Shown here in pieces: positions 35,547-43,564 of a DNA stretch of 64,000 bases; position 1 is the stretch's first letter; each line of letters starts with the position of its first letter. The DNA is taken from NCBI GenBank assembly GCA_963802905.1, contig CAWDKH010000017.1, positions 1-64,000 on the forward strand. Reading direction: 5' to 3'. Origin of the DNA: DASQFQ01 sp963802905 (GTDB lineage: Bacteria > Actinomycetota > Thermoleophilia > Solirubrobacterales > Solirubrobacteraceae). The notes beneath the pieces were generated by a model, which made no database searches, was not told where the DNA came from, and worked only from the letters and a program-made list of their open reading frames with translations. Made by a program: the position numbers and the translations under genes.

Positions 35547-36497
35547 CTAAGCCGGCGGTGGGCCTGGGGCGTCGGGCAGGTCCGGCCCCGGCATGTGGTC
35601 CTGCGGCGGCTTGACGCCCGCCGGGATGTGCCCGTGGTCATCCTGCGGCTCGTCCGGCGGAGGCGGCGGCGGGTCGTCGGGCGGGACCGGGACCTCGGGC
35701 GGGGGCGGCTCGGGCGTCGCCGTCGGCTCCGGCGTGGCAGTGGGCTCGGGTGTCGCGGTCGGCTCAGGCGTCGCGCTGGGGTCGGGCGTCGCGGTCGGCT
35801 CGGGCGTAGCGGTCGGCTCGGGCGTAGCCGTCGGCTCCGGGGTCGCGGTGGGCTCGGGCGTCGGCTCCGGCGACGGCGTGGGCGTCGGGGTCGGCCCGGG
35901 GCCGGGGCCGTCGTCGCCCGGCGGGCGCGACGCGATCGGCCGGTCGGGCGACGGGATGTCCGCGTCGTTGGACGGCTGCGACGGCACGGGCACCGGCAAG
36001 TCGGGCTGGGCGACCGGGACGGAGCCGGGAGCCGTGGCGCCGGGGATGGGGACGACCGGAACGGGCAGGGGCGCCGGGCGGGGCACGCCGCCGCCGGTGC
36101 CCGGCCGCGTCTGGCCGACCGGCGAGGCGGGGCCGTCGCCGCCGAAGCTGCCGCTCGGCCCGCCGCTGCCCGGCGCGCCACCACCGGTCGTGGCGGGCGT
36201 CGTGCCGCCCGCGGCCGGTGCGGAGTTGAACTGGGCGAGGGCGTCGCGCGCGGCCTGCAGCGGATCGTCGTCCTCGGCGGAGCGAGCGCGGCTGCGCGCG
36301 GACTCGCGCTTGACCTCGGCGTGCGCCTTGGCAGCGGGCGTGCGGAGCTGGACGTCGCCATTGCGATCGCCGATCAGCCGGTCTGGCCAGTCACCGAAGT
36401 CCACGAAGGGGTCGACGAGCGCCACCAGCAGCAACGGCACCGCGACCAACCAACCGAGAACGTTGAGGGCCGCAAGCACCTTTAAGCGCCTGCTCAT
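35547..36497 (-). CDS. Membrane-anchored Pro/Thr-repeat protein
   Basis: 316 residues. A basic N-terminus and one membrane helix (about residues 7-30) precede a low-complexity extracellular region of Gly/Pro/Ala, a run of hexads of the TPEPTA type, and an acidic Pro-rich end with HGHIPAGVKPPQDHMPGP. This looks like an extended wall-spanning stalk. No catalytic domain is visible. It is convergent with lepA (four bases apart). Confidence 0.75.
   Translation of the reverse strand: MSRRLKVLAALNVLGWLVAVPLLLVALVDPFVDFGDWPDRLIGDRNGDVQLRTPAAKAHAEVKRESARSRARSAEDDDPLQAARDALAQFNSAPAAGGTTPATTGGGAPGSGGPSGSFGGDGPASPVGQTRPGTGGGVPRPAPLPVPVVPIPGATAPGSVPVAQPDLPVPVPSQPSNDADIPSPDRPIASRPPGDDGPGPGPTPTPTPSPEPTPEPTATPEPTATPEPTATPEPTATPDPSATPEPTATPEPTATPEPTATPEPPPPEVPVPPDDPPPPPPDEPQDDHGHIPAGVKPPQDHMPGPDLPDAPGPPPA
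35713..35856 (-). repeat. Eight tandem 18-base repeats (Thr-Pro-Glu-Pro-Thr-Ala coding)
   Basis: Eight in-frame units of 18 bases, each reading on the plus strand like GGCGTCGCGGTCGGCTCG with few substitutions. They encode hexads such as ATPEPT. One unit carries a Glu-to-Asp/Pro-to-Ser variant (TPDPSA). The unit length keeps frame, so copy number may vary between strains. Confidence 0.85.
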
Positions 36498-36583
36498 GTG
36501 AGGAGGAGTGTCCCACGCTTCGCGGCGTACGGAACCTGCATATTGGCTAGGTAGGGTCCAGAGTCCCGCAAAGAGAGGAAAGC

Positions 36584-37018
36584 TTGACTCTGAAAACCGA
36601 TGCGGTGGGCAAGACCTACGACCCCGTGAGCTATGCCGTGGGCCGCGAGAAGGTGCGCGAGTTCGCAGCCGCGGTGGGCGAGGAGGACCCCCGCCACCAC
36701 GACCCCGAGGCCGCCCGCGAGGCCGGCTACGACGACGTCGTCGCCCCGCCGATGTTCGTCGTCGTCTACACCGGCCGCGCGATCGGGCCGGCGCTGTTCG
36801 ACCCCGAGGTCGGCATCGACTTCGCCCGCATGGTCCACGGCGGCCAGGAGTTCGTGTGGGAGACGCCGGTCGTCGCCGGCGACGAGATCACCACCGAGGT
36901 CGAGGTCAAGGACGTCTCCGAGCGCGGCGGCCTGGAGTTCTACGTCTTCGAGAGCCGCTCGACGAACCAGAACGGCGCCACCGTCTGCACCGGCAAGTGG
37001 ACCAACATCGTCCGATGA
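36584..37018 (+). CDS. MaoC-like dehydratase, HadA/HadC-type subunit
   Basis: 144 residues of the FAS1-DH/MaoC N-terminal hot-dog fold, as in mycobacterial HadA/HadC, partner subunits of (3R)-hydroxyacyl-ACP dehydratase. Landmarks are YAVGREKVREFAAAVGEEDP, VVAPPMFVVVYT, and MVHGGQEFVWETPVVAGDE. The TTG at 36584 is supported by AGAGGA five bases upstream (36574-36579). It is coupled to the catalytic-type subunit that follows (ATGA overlap). Confidence 0.88.
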   Translation: MTLKTDAVGKTYDPVSYAVGREKVREFAAAVGEEDPRHHDPEAAREAGYDDVVAPPMFVVVYTGRAIGPALFDPEVGIDFARMVHGGQEFVWETPVVAGDEITTEVEVKDVSERGGLEFYVFESRSTNQNGATVCTGKWTNIVR

Positions 37019-37407
37019 GCGCGCTCGAACCGGGCCAGGACCTGCCCGAGCTCAAGGTCACGCCCGACAAGTACCTCACCTACCGCTACGCCGGCGCGTC
37101 GGGCGACTTCAACCCGATCCACATCGACGAGGAGTTCGCCCAGTCGGTCGGCCTCCCCGGCCGCATCCTCCACGGCCTGTGGACGATGGCCCAGGTCGCC
37201 CGCGCGGTCAGCGCCGCCGGCGACGGCCCGCAGTCGCTGCGCCGCCTCGAGGTGCAGTTCCGCGGCATGGGCTTCCCCGAACAGGAGATCTCGGTCAACG
37301 CGACCGTCAAGGCCGTCGAGGACGGCGTGGCCACGGTCGAGGCCGAGGCGGTGCAGGACGGCCGCAGGATCATCCGCAAGGGGCAGGCCGAGCTGCGCGT
37401 CGGCTGA
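37015..37407 (+). CDS. MaoC-like dehydratase, HadB-type catalytic subunit
   Basis: 130 residues with the hydratase-2 motif: YAGASGDFNPIHIDEEFAQSVG supplies the catalytic Asp/His, then GRILHGLWTMAQVAR. Together with the preceding gene it should form a heterodimeric (3R)-hydroxyacyl-thioester dehydratase for fatty-acid elongation or a related pathway. It is followed by hrcA on a probably separate promoter. Confidence 0.9.
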   Translation: MSALEPGQDLPELKVTPDKYLTYRYAGASGDFNPIHIDEEFAQSVGLPGRILHGLWTMAQVARAVSAAGDGPQSLRRLEVQFRGMGFPEQEISVNATVKAVEDGVATVEAEAVQDGRRIIRKGQAELRVG

Positions 37408-37423
37408 TCGCAAGGCCCCTTCT

Positions 37424-37429
37424 TACAAT
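37424..37429 (+). promoter_or_regulatory. Candidate -10 box of hrcA (TACAAT)
   Basis: TACAAT, one of the best -10 matches in the window, ends seven bases before the hrcA ATG, implying a leaderless mRNA. No CIRCE inverted repeat (TTAGCACTC-N9-GAGTGCTAA) is visible upstream. Confidence 0.55.
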
Positions 37430-37436
37430 CGAACGC

Positions 37437-38465
37437 ATGCTCTCGCCCCGCCAGGAGCTGCTGCTGGGCAAGGTGGTCGACGGCTTCGCCGCGACCGGCC
37501 AGCCCGTGGGCTCCAAGGCGCTGGCCTCCGACGAGGAGGTTGGCTACGGCCCCTCGACGATCCGCAACGAGCTTGCGGTGCTCGAGGAGCTGGGGCTGCT
37601 CGCGCACCCGCACACGTCGGCGGGGCGCGTGCCGACCGACGCCGGCTACCGCTACTTCGTCGACAAGGTGTTGCCGCAGCGCACGTCGAGGGCGCTCGAG
37701 CCGCGCGCGCCGGAGCTGACGCTCGCGCGCCGCGAGGTCGACGAGGCGATGCGGGTGACGACCGAGACGCTGTCGCAGGTCACGAACCTCCTCGCGATCG
37801 TCACCGCGCCCCCGATCGCGACGACGACGATCCGCCACGTCGAGGTGCTCGCGCTCCAGCCGCAGGTGCTGATGGTCGTGATCATCACGTCGACCGGCGG
37901 CGTCTCCAAGCGCGTGTTCGCGTTCGACGGCCCGGTCGACGGCGGGCTCGCCGAGTGGGCGGCCGCGTACCTCAACGACACGCTCGTCGGCATGGGCCTC
38001 GGTGCGCGGATGCTGCATACGAAGCTCGAGGACCCGTCGCTGCCCGCCACCGAGCGCACCTTCCTCGCCCAGCTCGCGCCGGCGTTCACCGAGCTCGCCG
38101 AGACGGCGGAGGACGCGCTCTACGTCGACGGCGCCGCGCGGCTGCTGTCCGAGTACCGCTTCCAGGACCTCACCCAGCTCAACGCGGTGATGGAGATGCT
38201 CGAGCACCGGGTGACGCTGCTCAGCGTGCTCTCCGACGCGCTCGCCGAGCGTGACACCTACGTGCGCATCGGGCAGGAGAACGCCGCGCCGGCGCTGCAC
38301 GGCCTGTCGCTCGTCGCCGCCAACTACGGGCTGCCGCGCCGCAACCTCGGCACCGTCTCGGTGATCGGCCCGACCCGCATGGACTACGCCGTGGCGATCC
38401 GCGCCGTGCGCGCGGCGGCCGTCCAGCTCTCGCACTTCGTCGAAGACGTCTACGGCGAGTCCTGA
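37437..38465 (+). CDS. hrcA: Heat-inducible transcription repressor HrcA
   Basis: Repressor of chaperone genes through CIRCE operators. The 342 residues have an N-terminal winged helix (VGYGPSTIRNELAVLEELGLL and HTSAGRVPTDAGYRYFVD), a GAF-like middle, and the C-terminal YGLPRRNLGTVSVIGPTRMDY. Coupled to dnaJ (TGATG), matching the hrcA-dnaJ-prmA order of many Gram-positives. CIRCE is not seen here, so targets probably lie elsewhere. Confidence 0.95.
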   Translation: MLSPRQELLLGKVVDGFAATGQPVGSKALASDEEVGYGPSTIRNELAVLEELGLLAHPHTSAGRVPTDAGYRYFVDKVLPQRTSRALEPRAPELTLARREVDEAMRVTTETLSQVTNLLAIVTAPPIATTTIRHVEVLALQPQVLMVVIITSTGGVSKRVFAFDGPVDGGLAEWAAAYLNDTLVGMGLGARMLHTKLEDPSLPATERTFLAQLAPAFTELAETAEDALYVDGAARLLSEYRFQDLTQLNAVMEMLEHRVTLLSVLSDALAERDTYVRIGQENAAPALHGLSLVAANYGLPRRNLGTVSVIGPTRMDYAVAIRAVRAAAVQLSHFVEDVYGES

Positions 38466-39598
38466 TGGCGCGCGACTACTACGAGACGCTCGGCGTTGAC
38501 CGGGGCGCCGACGACGCCGAGATCAAGAAGGCGTTCCGCAAGCTCGCGCGCGAGCTGCACCCCGACGTCAACGCGCACGACCCCGACGCGGAGGAGAAGT
38601 TCAAGGAGGCGGCCGCCGCCTACGAGGTCCTCAACGACCCCGAGCGGCGCAGGCTCTACGACGCCTACGGGGAGGACGGCCTGCGCGGCCGCGGCTACGC
38701 GCCGGACATGGACGCGTTCGGCTCGGTCTCCGACCTGTTCTCGGCCTTCTTCGGCTCCGGCGGCTTCGACGCCGCGTTCGGCGCCGGGCGCCGCGGCCGC
38801 AGCGGCGGGGTCCAGGGCGGCGACGTGGTGGTCGCCGCCTCGATCGACCTCGCCGACTCCGCGCGCGGCACGCAGGTCGAGATCTCCTACGAGGCGGCGG
38901 CGCTCTGCCCGACCTGCCACGGCAACGGGGCGGAGCCGGGGACGCCGATCATCGACTGCCCGCGCTGCGACGGCACGGGCCAGCACCAGCGGGTGGCGCG
39001 GACGGCGTTCGGCCAGCTCGTGCGCACCTCGATCTGCGATCGGTGCGAGGGCGAGGGCCGGATCCCGGAGTCGCCGTGCAGCGAGTGCGACGGCGCGGGC
39101 ATGGTCGCCGAGCAGAAGCGGGTGGCGGTCGACATCCCGCCCGGGATCGCCGACGGCCAGCGGATCCGGCTCACGCGCCGCGGCCACGCGGGCCAGCGCG
39201 GCGGGCCGCCCGGCGACCTCTACGTGGTGGTGCGGGTGCGCGAGGACGAGCGCTTCCTGCGCGACGGCGAGGACCTCGTGACGGTCATCGACGTGCCGGC
39301 GCCGCTGGCGGCGCTGGGGACGACCGTGCAGGTGCCGACCTTCGACGGCGACGTGCCGCTCGAGATCCCGGCCGGCACGCAGCCGGGCGAGACGATCCTG
39401 CTGCGCGGGCGCGGGCTGCCGCCGCTGTCGCGCGGCCGCACGGGTGACCTGCGCGTGGTCGTCAACGTGGCGATCCCGCGCCGGCTCTCGCGCCAGCAGC
39501 GCTCGATGCTCGAGGACTTCGCGGCGACGGTCACCGAGGACAACCTGCGCTCCGACGAGGGCATGCTGGCCAAGCTCAAGCGGGTGCTCGCCGGGTGA
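38465..39598 (+). CDS. dnaJ: Chaperone DnaJ
   Basis: Hsp40 co-chaperone that stimulates DnaK. The 377 residues have a J domain with HPD at residues 32-34, a G/F-rich linker, four zinc-binding repeats (CPTCHGNG, CPRCDGTG, CDRCEGEG, CSECDGAG), and two C-terminal beta domains. It is complete. No dnaK or grpE is in the window, so this is the hrcA-linked, DnaJ2-type copy. Confidence 0.95.
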   Translation: MARDYYETLGVDRGADDAEIKKAFRKLARELHPDVNAHDPDAEEKFKEAAAAYEVLNDPERRRLYDAYGEDGLRGRGYAPDMDAFGSVSDLFSAFFGSGGFDAAFGAGRRGRSGGVQGGDVVVAASIDLADSARGTQVEISYEAAALCPTCHGNGAEPGTPIIDCPRCDGTGQHQRVARTAFGQLVRTSICDRCEGEGRIPESPCSECDGAGMVAEQKRVAVDIPPGIADGQRIRLTRRGHAGQRGGPPGDLYVVVRVREDERFLRDGEDLVTVIDVPAPLAALGTTVQVPTFDGDVPLEIPAGTQPGETILLRGRGLPPLSRGRTGDLRVVVNVAIPRRLSRQQRSMLEDFAATVTEDNLRSDEGMLAKLKRVLAG

Positions 39599-40413
39599 TC
39601 CGGCTCGCGGTGCGCGTGCCGCGCGCCGCGGCGGAGATCGTGCTCGCCGAGCTGCTCGAGCTCTCGCCGGCCGGGCTCGAGGAGACCGACGTCGACGAGG
39701 ACGTCGTCGAGTACGCGCTCTACGGCGCGGCGGGGGAGCTGCCCGACCTGCCGGCGTTGGAGGCGGCGGCGGGCGATGTGCTGGTGGAGGTCTCGACCAC
39801 CGAGGTCCCCGACGACTGGGCCGACCGCTGGAAGGCGTGGCACCGGCCGGTCGACGTCGCGTGGCGCTTCCGGCGACTGCGCGTGCGGCCGCCGTGGGAG
39901 GAGGCGCTGGCGGCGGAGGAGGGCATCGACCTCGTCATCGACCCGGGCCAGGCGTTCGGGACCGGCGCGCACCACACGACGCGGCTGTGCCTCGAGCTGC
40001 TGCTCGAGCTCGACCCGGGCGGCGCGCTGGCCGACTGGGGCTCGGGCAGCGGCGTGCTGGCGATCGCGGCGGCGCGGCTCGGCTACACGCCGGTGCTGGC
40101 GGTCGACGTCGAGCCCGCGTCGCTGGAGGCGTCGAAGGAGAACGCGGAGCGCAACGGCGCCGCGGTCGAGGTCCAGCGCGTGAACCTCCGGCGCGAGCCC
40201 GCGCCGTACGCGCCGACCGTGCTCGCCAACCTCGTCCGCCCGCTGCTGCTCGACGTCGCGCGGCTGCTGGAGCGCCCGCCGGAGCGGCTGATCGCGTCCG
40301 GGCTGCTGCGGGAGGAGGCGGACGAGGTCGCCGCGGCGTTCGCGGCGCACGGCCTGCGCGAGCGGGACCGGCGCTTCGGCGGCGAGTGGGCCGCCGTGCT
40401 GCTCGCGCGCTGA
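39595..40413 (+). CDS. prmA: Ribosomal protein L11 methyltransferase-like
   Basis: SAM-dependent methyltransferase, expected to methylate L11. The 272 residues have a PrmA N-terminal domain, then DPGQAFGTGAHHTTRLCLELL and the SAM-binding loop DWGSGSGVLAIAAARLG. The usual NIL motif appears as NLVR. The GTG start overlaps dnaJ. It is the last gene of the hrcA operon. Confidence 0.9.
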   Translation: MIRLAVRVPRAAAEIVLAELLELSPAGLEETDVDEDVVEYALYGAAGELPDLPALEAAAGDVLVEVSTTEVPDDWADRWKAWHRPVDVAWRFRRLRVRPPWEEALAAEEGIDLVIDPGQAFGTGAHHTTRLCLELLLELDPGGALADWGSGSGVLAIAAARLGYTPVLAVDVEPASLEASKENAERNGAAVEVQRVNLRREPAPYAPTVLANLVRPLLLDVARLLERPPERLIASGLLREEADEVAAAFAAHGLRERDRRFGGEWAAVLLAR

Positions 40414-40423
40414 CGAGTGTCAG

Positions 40424-40448
40424 CTCGAGGTCGCTATGCGACCTCGAG
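40424..40448. terminator. Bidirectional hairpin after prmA
   Basis: Perfect ten-base-pair stem CTCGAGGTCG/CGACCTCGAG with loop CTATG, 11 bases after the prmA stop and 12 before the convergent DUF192 stop. A second small hairpin (GACGA-CTTG-TCGTC) follows. It probably terminates both units. Confidence 0.7.
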
Positions 40449-40459
40449 ACGACTTGTCG

Positions 40460-40819
40460 TCAGAGGCCGGCGGTGACGAAGCCGTCGGCGGTGCCGGCGT
40501 TCGCTTCGACGACCGAGCGCGCCTTGAAGCAGAACTTGAGCCGCCGCGGCGGGACCGCCGGGTCGACGCGGACGACCTCGCCGTCCTTGCCGAGCCAGAT
40601 CAGGTCGAGCGGGAAGCGCATCGTGAACGTGTGCACGGAGCGGCAGCGCGGGATGTGCAGCGCGAGCCGCTCGGGCAGCACGTCGAGCTTGGCGAGGCCC
40701 TTCATGCGCGCCGCGCGGCTGTTGGCCTCCGCGACGCGCAGGCCACCCGTCAGGTCGCGGCCGGGCAGGCCGTCGAGCCGCGGGCAGGCCTCAGCCGATG
40801 CAGAACTCGCAGCCGCCAC
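40460..40819 (-). CDS. DUF192 family protein
   Basis: 119 residues from an inferred GTG at 40819. DUF192 landmarks are RMKGLAKLDVLPERLALHIPRCRSVHTF, TMRFPLDLIWLGKDGEVV, and the C-terminal ARSVVEANAGTADGF. The domain start (RLDGLPGRDL) has no ATG. The chosen GTG overlaps the 3' end of the poly-Gly membrane protein by 29 bases, so the two are coupled. The ATG at 40705 would remove a third of the domain. DUF192 proteins are small beta-barrels of unclear role. Proximity to the pilus locus hints at envelope work, by inference only. Confidence 0.75.
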   Translation of the reverse strand: MAAASSASAEACPRLDGLPGRDLTGGLRVAEANSRAARMKGLAKLDVLPERLALHIPRCRSVHTFTMRFPLDLIWLGKDGEVVRVDPAVPPRRLKFCFKARSVVEANAGTADGFVTAGL

Positions 40820-42093
40820 CGCCGCCTCCACCACCGCCGCCTCCGCCACCGCCGGACGCGGGCGGCGTGTACGAGGGCGTGGGGGCCGCCGGAGCGGTGC
40901 TGGCCGGCGGCGACGCCGCGGCGCGGCGCCGGGCGGCAGCGCGACGGCGGTTCGCAGCGCGGCGACGGGCGGCACGGCGGGCGGCCCGTGCGCGGCGGGC
41001 GGCGCGCTGGGCGCGCTTCACGGCGATGGCCTCCTGGCCGAAGGCGGCACGGGTCTGGTCCTGGAAGGCCTGCTGGAGCCGCGCGGCCTCGGCCTTCTCG
41101 GCCGCGGTCGGGCCGGTCGCGGCGGCCGGGGTCGGCGTCGCCGTCGGTGTGGCGGTCGCCTCGACGGTCGCGGACGTGCGCGGCGGGGCCTTGCTCTCGG
41201 AGCCGGACAGCGCGCCCGAGAACACGCTCACGCCGATGACGATCACGCCGATGCCGAACGCCGCGTACAGCGCGACGAGCACCAGCGGGTTGAGCTTGCG
41301 GCGCGACTCGCGCGACTTGGGCGCCTCGGCGGGCGCGGCCGGCGCGGGCTCCCAGTCCCACTCGGCGTCCTTCTCGGGCTCCGCGGCGGGCGCGGGCGAA
41401 GGTGCGGGGTCCCAGTCCCACGAGGAGACGCGCTCGTCGGCGACGGGCTCCGTCGGCGACGGGCTGCTCGGCGACGGCTCGTCGGCGACGGGCTGCTCGG
41501 CGACGGGCTGCTCGGCGACCGGCTCCTCGGCTGCCTCCCGCGTGTCCTCAGCGGGCGGCGAGACGGCGGCGGCCGCGGGCTCCTCGGCCGGCTCGTCCCA
41601 GTCGTCCCACGCCGGCTCGTCCCACGTGGGCTCGGCCGGCAGCGGCGTGGTGCCGTTCGGCGCGGCCGGAGGCTCCTGCACGGGGGCGGGCGGCTCGGCC
41701 GCGACGGCGCCGTTGCCGTTGCCATTGCCGTTCGCGTGATCATCGGCCCAGTCGTCCCAGACCGGCTCGTCCTCGACCGGCGCCGGCGGCGGCTCGGCGA
41801 CCGCGGTGTCGCCGCCCCAGTCGAGATCGTCGTCCCAGTCGAGCTCTTGATCGGCGGCGTACGTCGTCGTCGCGCCGGCACCGGCGGCGACCGCGGCGGT
41901 GCGGCCACGGGAGCGGATGCGGCTGCCGTTCGCTCGACCGTTGGCCCGCGCGGGGCGGCGACGGGTCGTCTGGCTCGTCGTCCACTGCTTGCGCGCGTTC
42001 GCCCGCACATGCCCCCGCTTGCGGCGACGGAGACGAGGGAACTGCGATGAGACTGATGCCGAGAACTGCGGCGAGTGCGAGGACGATCTCCAT
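40791..42093 (-). CDS. Membrane protein with poly-Gly-CEFCIG tail, apparent frameshift
   Basis: The start at 42093 has a good Shine-Dalgarno (GGGAG at 42098-42102) and encodes a membrane helix MEIVLALAAVLGISLIAV. One extra base in the CCC at 42037-42039 then breaks the frame. Skipping it gives PRLRRRKRG, the positive-inside flank. Next come an acidic region rich in Trp and Asp (WDDWDEP, WDWDP) with EPVAEQP repeats, a second membrane helix (PLVLVALYAAFGIGVIVIG), and an Ala/Arg-rich helix. The end is a run of 14 glycines capped by CEFCIG. No enzyme domain is recognised. The CxxC at the extreme C-terminus is striking. Confidence 0.7.
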
Positions 42094-42152
42094 ATCGCTC
42101 CCTACATGGTGCCAGCGCCGGGCGTCCGTACCAAGGCGTGGCGGTTGATCAC

Positions 42153-42158
42153 TATGTT
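42153..42158 (+). promoter_or_regulatory. Candidate -10 box (TATGTT) for the gene at 42165
   Basis: TATGTT ends six bases before the GTG at 42165, in a 71-base divergent region. This spacing favours 42165 over the upstream GTG at 42138. Confidence 0.45.
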
Positions 42159-42164
42159 CATGTA

Positions 42165-43088
42165 GTGCCCGCTAACCCAGAGGGACAGGCATCGGATCGG
42201 TCGGCTGATCGTCCACTCCCCGTAATTCTGGCGTTCGGCCTCAAGCCCGAGCGCTTCGTCGGCAGCGAGGGGCGGATCGACGCCGTGCTCGAGGTCCCGG
42301 CGGCAGACGAGGCCGACGTGCTCGTGCAGGCGCTGGCCTCCGGCATCGAAGCGGGCGGCGCCGTGATCGTCGTCCTGCCCCAGTGGTTCCCGCCCGAGGG
42401 CGCGCTGCGCCTGGCAATGGCGCGCTCGATGCTCGACACCGACCGCGTCGCCGTGCACGAGACCGCGCTGCCGCCGCTGGCCGCCGCGGTGCTCTGCTCG
42501 CTCGCCTCGAGCCTCGCGCCGCACGTCCCGTCCGCCGGCGTGCTCGCCTCGTTGCTGCCCGAGCTCGAGACCGAGCTGCACGTCTTCACGTGGCTCGGGT
42601 CGGTATCCGGGCTGAGCGCCCCCGCGCCAAGCTTCGGCCAGCACCTCGCCTCGCTCGGTCCCAACAGCGCGTTCGGCGTCTCGAGCTGGCCCGAGCCGTC
42701 CGTGCACAAGCTGTCCGCCGGCGAGCCCGGCGTGCCGCTGCCGGAGATCGGCCGCCCGTCGCGGATGGTCGTGGCGCCGCGCAACGGCGACGCCGCGTGG
42801 GCCAAGGACACCGTCAACCGCGCGCTCGGCGGGCTGCCGGTGGCCGAGGTCGAGGCGACGCCCAACGGCCCGTCGTGGTGGGGCACCTCGAAGGTCGTGG
42901 AGAGCGTGGTCTTCCCGATCGACGCGGAGGACCTCGCCGAGGACCTGCTGGCCGAGCTCGAGCCGTGGGTCTGCCGCTGGTGCCGCGAGCTGATCGCCCG
43001 CTCGCCGTGCCCGCTGTGCGGCCATCGCGGTCGTCCAGTCCGTCGTCGCGCGCAGCAGCCGCATCAGCAGGGCGGCGTCCGCAGGTAG
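42165..43088 (+). CDS. Unknown protein with C-terminal zinc knuckle
   Basis: About 307 residues, mostly alpha/beta, with no recognised family. The N-terminal two thirds include VILAFGLKPERFVGSEGRID and an Ala/Leu-rich helical middle. The last 45 residues hold CRWCRELIARSPCPLCGHRG, a four-cysteine zinc-ribbon-like knuckle, then a basic tail. There is no signal peptide or clear membrane helix, so it is probably cytosolic. It sits between the poly-Gly protein and the pilus genes and converges on the lipoprotein gene (25-base overlap). Confidence 0.65.
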   Translation: MPANPEGQASDRSADRPLPVILAFGLKPERFVGSEGRIDAVLEVPAADEADVLVQALASGIEAGGAVIVVLPQWFPPEGALRLAMARSMLDTDRVAVHETALPPLAAAVLCSLASSLAPHVPSAGVLASLLPELETELHVFTWLGSVSGLSAPAPSFGQHLASLGPNSAFGVSSWPEPSVHKLSAGEPGVPLPEIGRPSRMVVAPRNGDAAWAKDTVNRALGGLPVAEVEATPNGPSWWGTSKVVESVVFPIDAEDLAEDLLAELEPWVCRWCRELIARSPCPLCGHRGRPVRRRAQQPHQQGGVRR

Positions 43089-43564
43089 GTGGCGGGGGCG
43101 CGGGTCTTGCCCGTGTCCGGGTCGTCGTAGGTCATCGAGGAGCGCGTGTAGAACCGCCGGTCGCCGCAGCGCTTCGGCGCCGACAGCACGACCACGCCGT
43201 GCGAATCCTCGAACACGCCCTGCGCGCAGGTCGGCTCGCAGATCAGCGTCCGCAGGTCGCCGCGGCCGCTTGTGCGCTCGCTGCCCCAGCCCGTCCAGCG
43301 CAGTTGCGACAGCTGCTGCTCCTTGTTGACGTCCATCCGCGACGGCGCGACGGCGACGCGATTCGAGAAATCGACGACCGCGATCTCGCCGCGCGCCAGC
43401 GCAGCCTTCGCGTCGCCCACGTAGGCGAGCGGCTGCGGCGTCCCGATCGGCGGCGCCGTGCCGGTGGCCTTCACCGGAGCGGAGGCGGGCTCGGACGAGC
43501 CGCCGCAGCCGGCGGGCGCGAGCGCAAACACCACGGCCGTTGCACACGCGAGCAGGCGCCTCAT
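43064..43564 (-). CDS. Predicted lipoprotein
   Basis: 166 residues with a type II signal peptide: MRRLLACATAVVFALAPAGC, lipobox APAGC, then a Gly/Ser linker. The mature domain has three further cysteine pairs or singles (ICEPTCAQG, KRCGDRR, terminal PPC), suggesting disulphides in an extracellular fold. No family is recognised. It starts within the stop codon of the TadG-like hydrolase gene (TGATG), so the two are co-translated and may act together at the wall. Confidence 0.75.
   Translation of the reverse strand: MRRLLACATAVVFALAPAGCGGSSEPASAPVKATGTAPPIGTPQPLAYVGDAKAALARGEIAVVDFSNRVAVAPSRMDVNKEQQLSQLRWTGWGSERTSGRGDLRTLICEPTCAQGVFEDSHGVVVLSAPKRCGDRRFYTRSSMTYDDPDTGKTRAPATYLRTPPC

Noticed and set aside
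35713..35856. Possible CRISPR array
   Set aside because: Contiguous 18-base coding repeats without spacers. No cas genes are in the window.
35593..36501. Gly/Val/Ser-rich plus-strand frame over the repeat region
   Set aside because: It is the antisense of the TPEPTA repeats. The minus frame has a signal-anchor helix and ends neatly beside lepA.
37380..37436. CIRCE operator before hrcA
   Set aside because: No TTAGCACTC/GAGTGCTAA inverted repeat can be found in the upstream bases.
40798..41739. Plus-strand frame starting with a long proline run
   Set aside because: It is the complement of the glycine run of the minus-strand membrane protein. The minus frame has a Shine-Dalgarno and membrane helices.
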